48,024 bases of DNA from an uncultured Fidelibacterota bacterium (GCA_902525615.1 CABZHT010000002.1:90001-138024); one strand, 5' to 3'. Shown: positions 35,801-43,504, counted from the first letter of the stretch. The notes: generated by a model from the letters alone, not told the origin. Numbers and translations: made by a program.

Positions 35801-36169
35801 GAACTGATAAAAGATGATTTGATCATAGATTTAAAAGCAAATGATGGAAGCGAATCTTTTCTAGGAAATGACTTAATTGTATCGTTAGATACAACTATTA
35901 GCGATTCTTTAAGATTAGAAGGGGTTTTGAGAGATTTAATAAGGCAAATACAGTTAATGAGAAAAGAAGCAAATTTTGAGATTGATGACAGAATTATTAT
36001 CTCTGCTAATTTTTCTGATAAGCTAAAAGATATTATTGAAGAAAATAAAGAATATTTTATGAACGAGGTATTATGTACGGATATTGTAGCAAATTTGGAA
36101 AATTTTGACTATAATTCTTTTTTCAAGTATGAAAATAATGAAATTGAAATTTATTTAAAAAAACTATAA
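32882..36169 (+). CDS. ileS: Isoleucyl-tRNA synthetase, IleS2-like with GVHH signature
   Basis: Charges tRNA-Ile. The 1095-residue class I enzyme has a Rossmann core, a CP1 editing domain, and an Ile/Val/Leu anticodon-binding region (SGRAVRKKANIKVRQPLQSL near 865). The first signature, normally HxGH, is GVHH at residues 56-59 in ITANNPMGVHHAWGRTLKD; the KMSKS loop is EMHKS at 648-652. In CP1 the WTTTPWTL threonines (from residue 224) and the editing His372 and Asp381 equivalents (GTGFVHMAGGCGAID) are kept, so proofreading seems intact. The zinc-binding C-terminal tail of classical bacterial IleS is absent. These traits match the eukaryotic-like type 2 group associated with mupirocin resistance. 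It leads the group with traR/dksA and lspA. Confidence 0.9.
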   Translation: MSIKKENPKVDFVKNEHEILDYWSKNKTFEKLVEKNSNGPKWSFLDGPITANNPMGVHHAWGRTLKDLYQRYKSMNGHQLRYQNGFDCQGLWVEIEVEKELEIKSKKEVEDLGIEKFVNLCKERVEKFSEVQKDQSIRLGYWMDWDNSYFTMSEENNYAIWAFLKKLHEDGKIYRGTDVVPWSGRSGTSYSQMEIIEGRKLTVHKGVFVKFPLKDKENENILIWTTTPWTLSSNIAVAVNKKINYAKIKANDGSIYILAETNLKYQRLNKEFSEKKNWVDGVPKLKTLDQIFKERGGYEIVEVIKGEKLIGLTYQGPFDHLEPQSSKGGYPIHDTSNLQDKSAIDCHIIIDGGKDSEGNDMVVEGEGTGFVHMAGGCGAIDNKICKREGFVEISPIDNQANFIQGFDFMSGLNVTDPETAQKIISNLKERDLLLYVEDYPHIYPHCWRSGDELVFKQVDEWYINMDWRNKIKSVVDEINWIPSWGRDREHDWLDNMGDWMISKKRFWGLALPIWTFEDGTFHVIGSKEELKELAVEGWEKFDGNTPHRPWVDYVKIKHPKSGLIGTRIEDVGNPWLDAGIVPFSTMKYFEDKSYWEEWFPADFITECFPGQFRNWFYSLLAMSSFLEGKAPFKTLLGHALVKDEKGDEMHKSAGNAIWFDDAAEKMGVDVMRWMYSKQNVENNLLFGYDKAHEVRKKLISLWNIYSFFCTYASLDNFSPHSQKINPKDLTLLDNWIISKSQQLNASAKLNYENFEVDKLLKNVETFLDDLSNWYIRRNRRRFWKSENDSDKYIAYQSLYSVILDLIKVLSPVLPFVTERMYLNITSADKNENKDSIHLSDFPKCDNDKIDNELIEKVDSLKKVIESGRAVRKKANIKVRQPLQSLRVLLNNNEITSFIKDQEETILDELNIKEVLLSDEIKEFGTLTLKPNFKNMKIKFGDEMQDAIKSIGDLDPVKVTKNVLNGLTIPENKHELIKDDLIIDLKANDGSESFLGNDLIVSLDTTISDSLRLEGVLRDLIRQIQLMRKEANFEIDDRIIISANFSDKLKDIIEENKEYFMNEVLCTDIVANLENFDYNSFFKYENNEIEIYLKKL

Positions 36170-36178
36170 GAGAAAAAA

Positions 36179-36562
36179 TTGGCTAAGAAAAAAACAAGAT
36201 ATACGAAAGCTGAATTAAAAAAGTTTGAAGCAAATATTTTAAAGAAAATAGCTGAGGTTAATGAAAGTATTGAAGGTGTACGATCAACCACTAAACCTAC
36301 AAATTCAGTTTTTATTCAAGATAGGTCTGAAGATTTTAATGAAGGTACCGAAGCTCATGAAGTCGAAAAGAATTTCCTTCTAATGTCCCGTGAGTCAGAC
36401 TATTTAATTAATCTGCAAAAAGCACTTCAAAGAATTAAAGATGGTACTTACGGAATTTGCGAGGTATCTGGTGAATTGATATCAAAAGAAAGATTAATGG
36501 AAGTTCCTAATGCCACCAAAAGTGTTATTAATAAAGAAAGAAAAAAACTAAATCTTATATAA
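36179..36562 (+). CDS. TraR/DksA family protein with degraded zinc finger
   Basis: A 127-residue protein of the DksA/TraR family, which bind the RNA polymerase secondary channel and tune transcription, often with ppGpp. The helical hairpin is residues about 8-90 (MSRESDYLINLQKALQRIKD), followed by the globular motif YGICEVSGELISKERLMEVP. Only one of the four zinc cysteines remains (CEVS instead of CxxC; KSVI instead of CxxC); the same loss is common in Bacteroidetes-group homologues. The coiled-coil tip equivalent of DksA's DxxDxA is not clear to me. The start is a TTG at 36179, giving MAKKKTRY. It overlaps lspA by one base, in an order typical for the group. Confidence 0.8.
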   Translation: MAKKKTRYTKAELKKFEANILKKIAEVNESIEGVRSTTKPTNSVFIQDRSEDFNEGTEAHEVEKNFLLMSRESDYLINLQKALQRIKDGTYGICEVSGELISKERLMEVPNATKSVINKERKKLNLI

Positions 36563-37005
36563 TGAAATATCTATCATTTTTGATCGTTGTTCTTGATCAA
36601 CTTTCAAAATTTATTGTACATAATACAATGAATCTTTATGATTCCTTTACTGTAATACCTTATTTACTCAATTTTACTTATATCCGAAATGAGGGTATTG
36701 CTTTTGGGATTTATTTTGAAGGAGCAGAATTACTATTTATTATCTTGCCAATTATTATAACAATCTATCTTTTTTACTTATTAAACAATGATGATTTTCA
36801 AGATAAGTATTCTCAAATAGCCCTTTATCTGATTATTGCTGGCGCTATTGGAAATATCATCGATAGAATTTTCAGAGGTTATGTTGTTGATTTTATTGAT
36901 TTTCACCTAAATGGCATGCATTGGTATGTATTTAATGTTGCTGATTCCTCAGTCACAATAGGATTGATATTTTTATTGTATAGCTCTATACTTGTAAATA
37001 AATAA
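36562..37005 (+). CDS. lspA: Lipoprotein signal peptidase
   Basis: The membrane aspartyl protease that removes signal peptides from lipidated prolipoproteins, needed for the several lipoproteins encoded in this window. Four membrane helices and 147 residues fit the family. Catalytic aspartates are Asp101 (GNIIDR) and Asp128 (FNVADS). Other conserved segments are VVLDQLSKF near the N-terminus and FTYIRNEGIAFGI near residues 38-50. The ATG overlaps the upstream stop as TAATG, and rluD follows after four bases, as in many genomes where lspA and an rluD-like gene are neighbours. Confidence 0.96.
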   Translation: MKYLSFLIVVLDQLSKFIVHNTMNLYDSFTVIPYLLNFTYIRNEGIAFGIYFEGAELLFIILPIIITIYLFYLLNNDDFQDKYSQIALYLIIAGAIGNIIDRIFRGYVVDFIDFHLNGMHWYVFNVADSSVTIGLIFLLYSSILVNK

Positions 37006-37009
37006 TATT

Positions 37010-37978
37010 ATGACAATATCTGTTTCATCACCAGATGAATTAATACGTTTAGATGCTTTTTTATCTTCAAGATTAATTCAATTTTCACGAAGTAAAATTC
37101 AAAAACTTATTTCTGAGGGAAGCATCACTGTCAACGATAAAAATGTTAAAAAAAATCTCAAACTTTCCTTTGGAGATATCATTAAAGTTGATTCATCGAA
37201 ATTTGAGTCTCTTGAGATGCCTGAGCTTAAAAAATGGGATTATCCATTAGAAGTTATCTACGAGGATGATAATTTTGCTATTATTAATAAACCATTTGGA
37301 GTTATTTCACATCCAACTTCAAATAATAAAGATCAGACATTAGTTAATATTCTATTAAATCAATTTGAAGATAAGTTATCAAGTCATCCCGATTCATTAA
37401 GGCCAGGAATTGTTCATAGGCTTGATAAAGATACAACTGGAGTAATGATAATACCTTTTAATGAATATGCTCATTGGAAAATAGCTGATCAGTTTAAAAA
37501 TAGGACAATTCAAAAAGAGTATATTGCCTTGACATGGGGAGAATGGGTAGATGATGAAGGTATTATTGAAAATAAGTTATCACGAAGCAAAAATAATCCT
37601 TTAAAATATCAATCTTCAATGGATGGAAGGATAGCTACATCAAAATTTAAGTTAATTAAAAATGGTAAATACTTTTCAGCAATTAATTTTTTTCCCAAAA
37701 CTGGAAGAACGCACCAAATAAGAATTCACTGTAGTGAAAAAGGTTATCCAATAATAGGAGATGAACTCTACGGTGGAGGTTGGAAAAAATTAAATGAATA
37801 TCTCCCTGAAGTAAGAAAAAAAATAAATAATAATATTAGTATTCAAAATGGACATTATCTTCATGCTTTAAGTATATCTTTTTTACACCCAAAGAAAGAA
37901 AAAAAAATACTTTTTAAAGCTCAACCATCTAAAGAATTTAGTAACCTATTCGAAATGATTAAAAATGAAGAAATTTGA
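37010..37978 (+). CDS. rluD: RluA/RluD family 23S rRNA pseudouridine synthase
   Basis: Isomerises uridines in 23S rRNA (in RluD, positions in helix 69). Residues 10-65 form an S4 RNA-binding domain (RLDAFLSSRLIQFSRSKIQK). The catalytic domain has HRLDKDTTGVMI at residues 136-147 with catalytic Asp139, then TGRTHQIRIH near 230 and GDELYGG. At 322 residues with an S4 domain it matches RluD more than the shorter RluA or RluC, but the exact target uridines are inferred. It overlaps the recombinase gene by 14 bases. Confidence 0.9.
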   Translation: MTISVSSPDELIRLDAFLSSRLIQFSRSKIQKLISEGSITVNDKNVKKNLKLSFGDIIKVDSSKFESLEMPELKKWDYPLEVIYEDDNFAIINKPFGVISHPTSNNKDQTLVNILLNQFEDKLSSHPDSLRPGIVHRLDKDTTGVMIIPFNEYAHWKIADQFKNRTIQKEYIALTWGEWVDDEGIIENKLSRSKNNPLKYQSSMDGRIATSKFKLIKNGKYFSAINFFPKTGRTHQIRIHCSEKGYPIIGDELYGGGWKKLNEYLPEVRKKINNNISIQNGHYLHALSISFLHPKKEKKILFKAQPSKEFSNLFEMIKNEEI

Positions 37979-38879
37979 TATAGTAAAAAAAGAGTTTTTA
38001 GATTTTCTCGAATTTGATAAAGGATACTCTGATAAAACAATTGAAAATTATGATAGGGATATTTCAAAATTTGAAGTATATATCACAGAATTTTCTATCA
38101 ATTATAAGAAATTATCTAAAGAAAATATTTTTGATTTTCACTCTGATTTAAGTACAACTATTGGACCTAGATCTTTTTCTAGAATACTATCTTCTCTACG
38201 CACATTTTATAAATATTTATATTCACAAAACTTAATAAACGATATAGTGTTAAATAGTGTTCAAAAATATCCTTCACCAAAATTCAAAAAATCTATTCCA
38301 TCATTTTTATCTCAAGAAAAAATTTATGATGTTTTAAATAAAATTGATGAATCTAAAAAAGATAATTTTTTGAAAATTAGAGATAAAGCTATAATAATGC
38401 TTTTTTTTACATCAGGATTAAGACTTGAAGAAATGACTAGCTTAAATCTAAAAGATATTGATTTGGATAATAATTCAGTAAAAGTTTTAGGTAAAGGAGG
38501 TAAAGAAAGATTTTCTAATTTTGACGATTTTACTAAAAAATTGATAGTTGAATATTTAGAAAAAATTGGAAAATATCCTTTGTCAAAATCAATCATAGAT
38601 AATAACTTGTTCGTCGATAAAGATAATAAATCTTTAACAAGAAACAAAATTCAATACATAGTGACAAGTAACTTAAAAGGATTATCATTGAGCGCATTTG
38701 GACCTCATACTTTGAGGCACTCGTTTGCAACTCATTTACTGAATAGAGGAGTTGGTATTAACGCAATTCAGTCATTACTTGGACATTCAAAACTTTCATC
38801 AACACAAATTTATACACATGTTAGTCTTGAGAAACTTCAAGATACCATTGATAAAGCTCACCCAAGAGGTAAGAAATGA
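37965..38879 (+). CDS. Tyrosine recombinase XerC/XerD
   Basis: A 304-residue site-specific recombinase, almost certainly the one resolving chromosome dimers at dif. The SAM-like N-terminal domain covers residues 1-95 (GYSDKTIENYDRDISKF). The catalytic set is complete: Arg in SGLRLEEMTSL, Lys in LGKGGKER, HTLRHSFATHLLNRG, LGHSKLSSTQIYTHV with the nucleophile tyrosine. The end KAHPRGKK is the standard Xer terminus. It is inside a housekeeping operon with no phage genes nearby, so a phage or integron integrase is unlikely. XerC and XerD cannot be told apart with confidence; a single Xer system is possible. Confidence 0.92.
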   Translation: MKKFDIVKKEFLDFLEFDKGYSDKTIENYDRDISKFEVYITEFSINYKKLSKENIFDFHSDLSTTIGPRSFSRILSSLRTFYKYLYSQNLINDIVLNSVQKYPSPKFKKSIPSFLSQEKIYDVLNKIDESKKDNFLKIRDKAIIMLFFTSGLRLEEMTSLNLKDIDLDNNSVKVLGKGGKERFSNFDDFTKKLIVEYLEKIGKYPLSKSIIDNNLFVDKDNKSLTRNKIQYIVTSNLKGLSLSAFGPHTLRHSFATHLLNRGVGINAIQSLLGHSKLSSTQIYTHVSLEKLQDTIDKAHPRGKK

Positions 38880-40459
38880 TTAAAAACCAAAATTTCAAAC
38901 GAAATTCAAACGTTGATGATCTGATCAATGATGCTGTTAATAATAATGAAGGTGTCATTGGTCTTAACGGTGCCTTAATGGTTGATACTGGGGAGTTTTC
39001 AGGAAGAATTCCGGATGATAAGTTTATTGTGGATGAAGACTCTTCAACTGAAAAAATTTGGTGGGGAGAAGTTAATCAAAAGCTATCTGAAGAAAATTTT
39101 GACTATCTTTTGAATAAAGTATTAGATACCTATGAAAGTTTACCATCGAGTTATTATATTTTTGATGGATTTGCCGGAGATGATTCAGACAATTCATTAA
39201 ATGTTAGAATGATAACAAAGAAAGCCTGGCAATCATTATTTGTAAATAATATGTTCATTCGTCCAACAAAGGAAGAATTGAATGATTTTAATCCTGATTT
39301 TACAATTATCAATGCCTATGATGTAAAAGAAGAAAATTGGAAAGATTACGGACTAAATTCAGAAAATTTTATTGTCTTTAATATAAAGAAAAAGATTGCC
39401 ATTATCGGAGGTACAGAATACGCGGGAGAAATGAAAAAAGGAATTTTTTCAATGATGCATTATTACTTACCAATGAAAAATGTTCTTTCAATGCATTGCT
39501 CTGCAAACGTATCTGCTTCTCAAGATCAGTCAACTGTTTTTTTTGGTCTTTCAGGTACAGGGAAAACCACGCTTAGTACCAATGCAAATCGCCCATTGAT
39601 TGGTGACGATGAACACGGATGGTCAGATAATGGGATATTTAATTTTGAAGGTGGATGTTATGCAAAAGCAATTAATCTTGACAAAAATCAAGAGCCAGAA
39701 ATTTATAATGCTATTAAACACGGAACCCTTTTAGAAAATGTTGTTTTTAATTTAGAAACTAAAGAAGTTGATTTTGATGATAATACAAAAAGCGAAAATT
39801 CTAGAATTTGCTACCCAATTAATTTTGTAGAGAATTCATTAGGCTCAAAAGGTTTGAAAAGTGCTGGCCCTCATCCAAATTCAATTATATTTCTTACTTG
39901 TGATGCGTATGGTATAATGCCACCACTAGCTAGGATGACAAAAAAACAAGCTATGTATCATTTCATAAGCGGATATACGGCTAAAATGGCTGGAACCGAG
40001 ACAGGTGTTACAAAACCAGTTGCTGCATTTTCACCATGTTACGGAGGACCTTTTTTAACATTGCATCCTCTAAGATATGCTGAATTATTGGAGCAAAAAC
40101 TGAATGATTATAATTCTTCAGTTTATTTAGTCAATACTGGATGGTCAGGATCAAGTGCAACAAGTGGATCTTCAAGAATAGATTTAAAACTAACAAAGCA
40201 TATTATCAATTTAATTACTGATGGTAGTTTAGACTTTAGTCAATCAGTATTTGATAAGTTTTTCAATTTTGAAATACCATTAAACGTTGATGGTTTAGAA
40301 AATGAATTCTTGGTACCCCATCATAGTTGGGATAATTTAGAGAAATATTTTTCAACTGGTAATATGCTTACAAGACTTTTCAATAATAATTTTGAAAAAT
40401 TTAAAATTCAAGATTTTGATATTCTAGCAGCCGGTCCTAAAACTGATTTAAGTGCTTAA
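38876..40459 (+). CDS. pckA: Phosphoenolpyruvate carboxykinase (ATP)
   Basis: Interconverts oxaloacetate plus ATP with phosphoenolpyruvate, CO2 and ADP, for gluconeogenesis or carbon fixation onto PEP. The ATP-specific form is shown by the P-loop GLSGTGKTTLS at residues 224-234, the metal-binding LIGDDEHGWS at 241-250 and the substrate-binding GRIPDDKF at 43-50 with IGGTEYAGEMKKG at 177-189. The 527-residue length is normal. It overlaps the Xer gene by four bases. A set of palindromes lies between it and greA. Such organisms are often heterotrophs feeding on amino acids, in line with the nearby amino-acid symporters. Confidence 0.96.
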   Translation: MIKNQNFKRNSNVDDLINDAVNNNEGVIGLNGALMVDTGEFSGRIPDDKFIVDEDSSTEKIWWGEVNQKLSEENFDYLLNKVLDTYESLPSSYYIFDGFAGDDSDNSLNVRMITKKAWQSLFVNNMFIRPTKEELNDFNPDFTIINAYDVKEENWKDYGLNSENFIVFNIKKKIAIIGGTEYAGEMKKGIFSMMHYYLPMKNVLSMHCSANVSASQDQSTVFFGLSGTGKTTLSTNANRPLIGDDEHGWSDNGIFNFEGGCYAKAINLDKNQEPEIYNAIKHGTLLENVVFNLETKEVDFDDNTKSENSRICYPINFVENSLGSKGLKSAGPHPNSIIFLTCDAYGIMPPLARMTKKQAMYHFISGYTAKMAGTETGVTKPVAAFSPCYGGPFLTLHPLRYAELLEQKLNDYNSSVYLVNTGWSGSSATSGSSRIDLKLTKHIINLITDGSLDFSQSVFDKFFNFEIPLNVDGLENEFLVPHHSWDNLEKYFSTGNMLTRLFNNNFEKFKIQDFDILAAGPKTDLSA

Positions 40460-40535
40460 ATCAAATTAAACTATACTATTTGAAATGTACATTTTACAAA
40501 TGTAAATTGGTTTTTATTTTAAAAAAGGAACTAAA
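40460..40535 (+). promoter_or_regulatory. Spacer before greA with two adjoining palindromes
   Basis: This 76-base gap is the longest in the window. AAATGTACATTT at 40483-40494 is a perfect 12-base palindrome. It overlaps by two bases the inverted repeat TTTACA-AA-TGTAAA at 40493-40506. Together they make three half-sites of type AAATGTA/TACATTT in about two helical turns, resembling an operator more than a terminator, since the stems are AT-only and the following T-run is interrupted. The greA ribosome-binding site AAGGAA is at 40525-40530. The binding protein, if any, is unknown. Confidence 0.45.
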
Positions 40536-41018
40536 ATGGCAACTTTAATTTTAAGAGAAACACACATCGCTCTTGAGGAAGAAATTAAGTCACTTGAAAA
40601 GCTTAAAAGAGAAACTTCTGAAAAAATTAGCGAAGCAGCAGATCATGGTGATTTAAAAGAAAATGCTGAATACCATGCAGCCAGAGAAAAACAGAGCTTA
40701 ATAGTTTATAAAATTCAACTTATGCAATCTCATGCTCCTTTTAGAATAATTGAACATAGCGATATTAATACTGATCAAGCTGGATTCGGGAATAAAGTTT
40801 CTATTCATGAGGAAGGTAAAGATAAGCCAGAAGATTACTATATTTTAGGTCCAATTGAAGAGGAGTTAGACTTGTATCCATTTATTGTTACGTATCATTC
40901 TCCTTTTGGAAGGTCAGTTGCTGGTAAAAAAGTTGGAGAAGACTTTATACTTGAAATCAGAGGGGAAGACATAAAGTTTACCGTTACTTCAATTGATAAA
41001 ATTGAATCAAAAAAATAA
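40536..41018 (+). CDS. greA: Transcription elongation factor GreA
   Basis: Rescues backtracked RNA polymerase by stimulating cleavage of the nascent RNA. The 160 residues show the N-terminal coiled coil with the tip acidic loop (SEAADHGDLKENAEYHAARE at about 32-51, where the aspartate and glutamate act at the polymerase active site) and the C-terminal FKBP-like domain with YPFIVTYHSPFGRSVAGKKV and GEDIKFTV. A Shine-Dalgarno site AAGGAA lies five bases before the ATG at 40536. It faces the lptF/G-type gene with two bases between their ends. Confidence 0.95.
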   Translation: MATLILRETHIALEEEIKSLEKLKRETSEKISEAADHGDLKENAEYHAAREKQSLIVYKIQLMQSHAPFRIIEHSDINTDQAGFGNKVSIHEEGKDKPEDYYILGPIEEELDLYPFIVTYHSPFGRSVAGKKVGEDFILEIRGEDIKFTVTSIDKIESKK

Positions 41019-41020
41019 TT

Positions 41021-42115
41021 TTATTTTCTAGCGTTAAGCATAAGATAAATTCCTATACTAATAAATACAAAGTTAGACATCCAAGCTCCAAAAAATGGTG
41101 AAAGGACACCTCCATAAGCTAAAGATTGACCAAATTTTAAAAGAATTACATATGAAAAAATTGTAGCCAAGCTTAATCCTCCGCCAAAAGCTAAAGTAGT
41201 ATTTGAGCGATAAACAGAAAGAGGAATTCCGCAAAATATTACAATAATTGAAATAAAGGAATATGCAATTTTGTAATTTAGGTCAACTTCCCATTTGAGA
41301 GTATTTACGCCATTATCCTTCAAAGATTGTATTTGTTTTTTTAATTCTGAATATGATACTTCTTCTGACGAGCTTGCTGTATTTATTATATCACTTGGTG
41401 AAAAATTTAAAGTAATTAATGAGTCATTTTTTGAAATAATTACATTTTTTTCTAAACCATCTTTATCGAAATCTCTTACTGAAAAATCTTTTAGATTCCA
41501 TTGATTTAATTCAACATTCCAAATTGCTTTTTTTGAATCAATTCTTTTTAAAAGCATTCCATCTTCTACTTCAAGAAAATTCAAATTTACAGCGACATTG
41601 TTATTACTATTAAACCTCTCTAATGCTACTAAGTCTTTTTGGTTCTTTTGAAAATAAACATTTTCAAATACACTTTTATTTTTTGCTTTGCTTTTATTTT
41701 TTGACATATATGTACTTTTTATTTCATTCTTAGTCTTGTTATTATTTATTACTATCGAATTATCGAAATAAAAAGATCCAACGCTTAATAGTAATCCAAG
41801 CAATAGTACTGGTGTAGAAAGTCTGTACAGACTTAGTCCTGACGACTTAAATACTAGCCATTCTTTTCTCTGTATCATCATTCCATATGTAAATACAGAA
41901 GAAACAAGACATGATACAGGAATAGTTACGCTGATCATCGATGGAAGCGATGCCTTATAATATTCGATTAAGACATTTGCTGAGACTCCATTATCAATAA
42001 AACGGTTTAAATTTTCAAAGACATCCACAATCAATGAAATCAAAGTAAAGAAGATAGAAACTATAATAAAAGTTGTTAAAAATTCTCTGAGAATATATAA
42101 GTCAATTTTTTTCAT
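41021..42115 (-). CDS. LptF/LptG family lipopolysaccharide export permease
   Basis: A membrane component of the LptB2FG transporter that extracts LPS from the inner membrane and drives it to the outer membrane. The 364 residues have the standard layout: three helices in the first 110 residues (LYILREFLTTFIIVSIFFTL; MISVTIPVSCLVSSVFTYG), a periplasmic beta-jellyroll domain (about 130-260) and three C-terminal helices (VIFCGIPLSVYRSNTTLAFG). LptF and LptG are hard to tell apart by eye; only one paralogue is in this window. It is divergent from the AGCS gene with 21 bases between the starts. Confidence 0.88.
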   Translation of the reverse strand: MKKIDLYILREFLTTFIIVSIFFTLISLIVDVFENLNRFIDNGVSANVLIEYYKASLPSMISVTIPVSCLVSSVFTYGMMIQRKEWLVFKSSGLSLYRLSTPVLLLGLLLSVGSFYFDNSIVINNNKTKNEIKSTYMSKNKSKAKNKSVFENVYFQKNQKDLVALERFNSNNNVAVNLNFLEVEDGMLLKRIDSKKAIWNVELNQWNLKDFSVRDFDKDGLEKNVIISKNDSLITLNFSPSDIINTASSSEEVSYSELKKQIQSLKDNGVNTLKWEVDLNYKIAYSFISIIVIFCGIPLSVYRSNTTLAFGGGLSLATIFSYVILLKFGQSLAYGGVLSPFFGAWMSNFVFISIGIYLMLNARK

Positions 42116-42136
42116 TATATTGTAACTTACTTAATC
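42116..42136. promoter_or_regulatory. 21-base divergent spacer between lptF/G and the AGCS symporter gene
   Basis: Both genes start from this gap or from inside each other. TATATT at 42116-42121 on the plus strand could be a -10 box about 15 bases before the symporter ATG. On the minus strand TACAAT at 42124-42119 lies three bases before the permease ATG, which would imply a leaderless transcript. No ribosome-binding site is present on either strand. These are pattern-based guesses. Confidence 0.3.
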
Positions 42137-43504
42137 ATGGATATAATTAATAATTTTTTTGCAGAGTTATCAAATTTCTTATGGGGAAATTTTGGAGTAG
42201 CAAATTTAGTTATTGGAGGAGGAGTATTCTTCTTAATTTATTCTAGGCTAACTCCATTTAGATATTTTAAACATGCATTTGAGATTTTACTTGGTAAACA
42301 TGATGATCCAGATGACGAAGGCCAAATTTCACACTTTCAAGCGCTTTCTACAGCTCTATCAAGCACTGTTGGTATTGGAAACATTGCTGGAGTAGCTGTA
42401 GCGATATCATTGGGAGGTCCCGGAGCATTATTTTGGATGTGGATTAGTGCTATTGTTGGAATGGCAACAAAATTCTTTACCTGCTCCTTAGGTATAATGT
42501 ACAGAGGTTATGATTCAGATAATGTTTTACAGGGAGGACCAATGTATGTTATTGAACAAGGAATGGGGAAAAAATTTAAATTTCTATCTTATTGGTTCAG
42601 CATTGCTGGATTGGTGGGATGTTTGTCATTACTTCAAGCTAATCAATTAACTCAAATTATGTCAGACTATGTAGTAAAATCATTCAATGTTGAACAATCA
42701 TTTAATTTAAATTTAATGATTGGGATAATCATCGCTATCCTAGTATCCTCAGTAATTTTCGGCGGTTTGAGCAGAATAGCTGAAGTTGCATCAAAAATAG
42801 TACCATTCATGGTAATTGTTTATTTATTGTCCGGTTTATTTATTGTTATATCAAATGCTTCTTCAATTCCCGCTATTTTTTCAAATATTTTTACAAGCGC
42901 ATTTAATGGAAGCTCGGTTGCTGGCGGTTTTGCTGGAACTGCAATAGTTATTAGTCAAGGTTTTAGAAGAGCTGCATTTTCAAATGAGGCTGGAATGGGA
43001 ACAGAGGTTATGGCTATCGGAGCATCTAAAAATAATCAGCCAATCAAATCTGGTCTAGTTGCAATGATTGGACCGTTAATTGATACAATTATAGTTTGCA
43101 CAATTACTGGATTAGTTATTTTGCTTTCAAGTGAATGGATAGAGGGAACATATTCTGGAGTGTCTTTGACTCAAAAATCTTTCTCAAATTATCTTGGTTT
43201 AGCTGGAGACTATATTCTTATTTTTTCTGTAGCAACATTTACTTTATCTACAATGTTTGGATATTCTTATTATGGCTGCAAATGTGCATCATATCTTTTT
43301 GGTGCTAATTCAAAGTTTTATTATAGAATATTTTATGTTTTAACATTAGTCTTAGGCTCTGTTTTATCACTAGATCTAGCAGTTAATATAGTAGACGCAA
43401 TGTTTGCCTTAATGGCTTTTCCTACGATGATTTCAGCATTATATTTAGCACCTAATATAAAAAAAGAAGCAAACAGATACTTTGCTTCAAGAAAGAATAA
43501 TTAA
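42137..43504 (+). CDS. Alanine/glycine:cation symporter (AGCS family)
   Basis: A 455-residue sodium-coupled amino-acid carrier with about 10-11 helices. The family signature region appears as GTAIVISQGFRRAAFSNEAG followed by MGTEVMAIG near residues 270-300; the early segment FQALSTALSSTVGIGNIAGV and GGPGALFWMWISAIVGMATK with FFTCSLGIMYRG are also AGCS hallmarks. Alanine and glycine are the usual substrates. It begins an operon in which each gene overlaps the next (pmm by one base, then eight, then four), although its transport role has no obvious link to the sugar and lipid enzymes downstream. Confidence 0.93.
   Translation: MDIINNFFAELSNFLWGNFGVANLVIGGGVFFLIYSRLTPFRYFKHAFEILLGKHDDPDDEGQISHFQALSTALSSTVGIGNIAGVAVAISLGGPGALFWMWISAIVGMATKFFTCSLGIMYRGYDSDNVLQGGPMYVIEQGMGKKFKFLSYWFSIAGLVGCLSLLQANQLTQIMSDYVVKSFNVEQSFNLNLMIGIIIAILVSSVIFGGLSRIAEVASKIVPFMVIVYLLSGLFIVISNASSIPAIFSNIFTSAFNGSSVAGGFAGTAIVISQGFRRAAFSNEAGMGTEVMAIGASKNNQPIKSGLVAMIGPLIDTIIVCTITGLVILLSSEWIEGTYSGVSLTQKSFSNYLGLAGDYILIFSVATFTLSTMFGYSYYGCKCASYLFGANSKFYYRIFYVLTLVLGSVLSLDLAVNIVDAMFALMAFPTMISALYLAPNIKKEANRYFASRKNN

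Noticed and set aside
37965-38879. Tyrosine recombinase as a sign of an integrated element
   Set aside because: It has a standard Xer C-terminus and sits in an rluD-pckA housekeeping operon with no phage genes, tRNA or direct repeats nearby.
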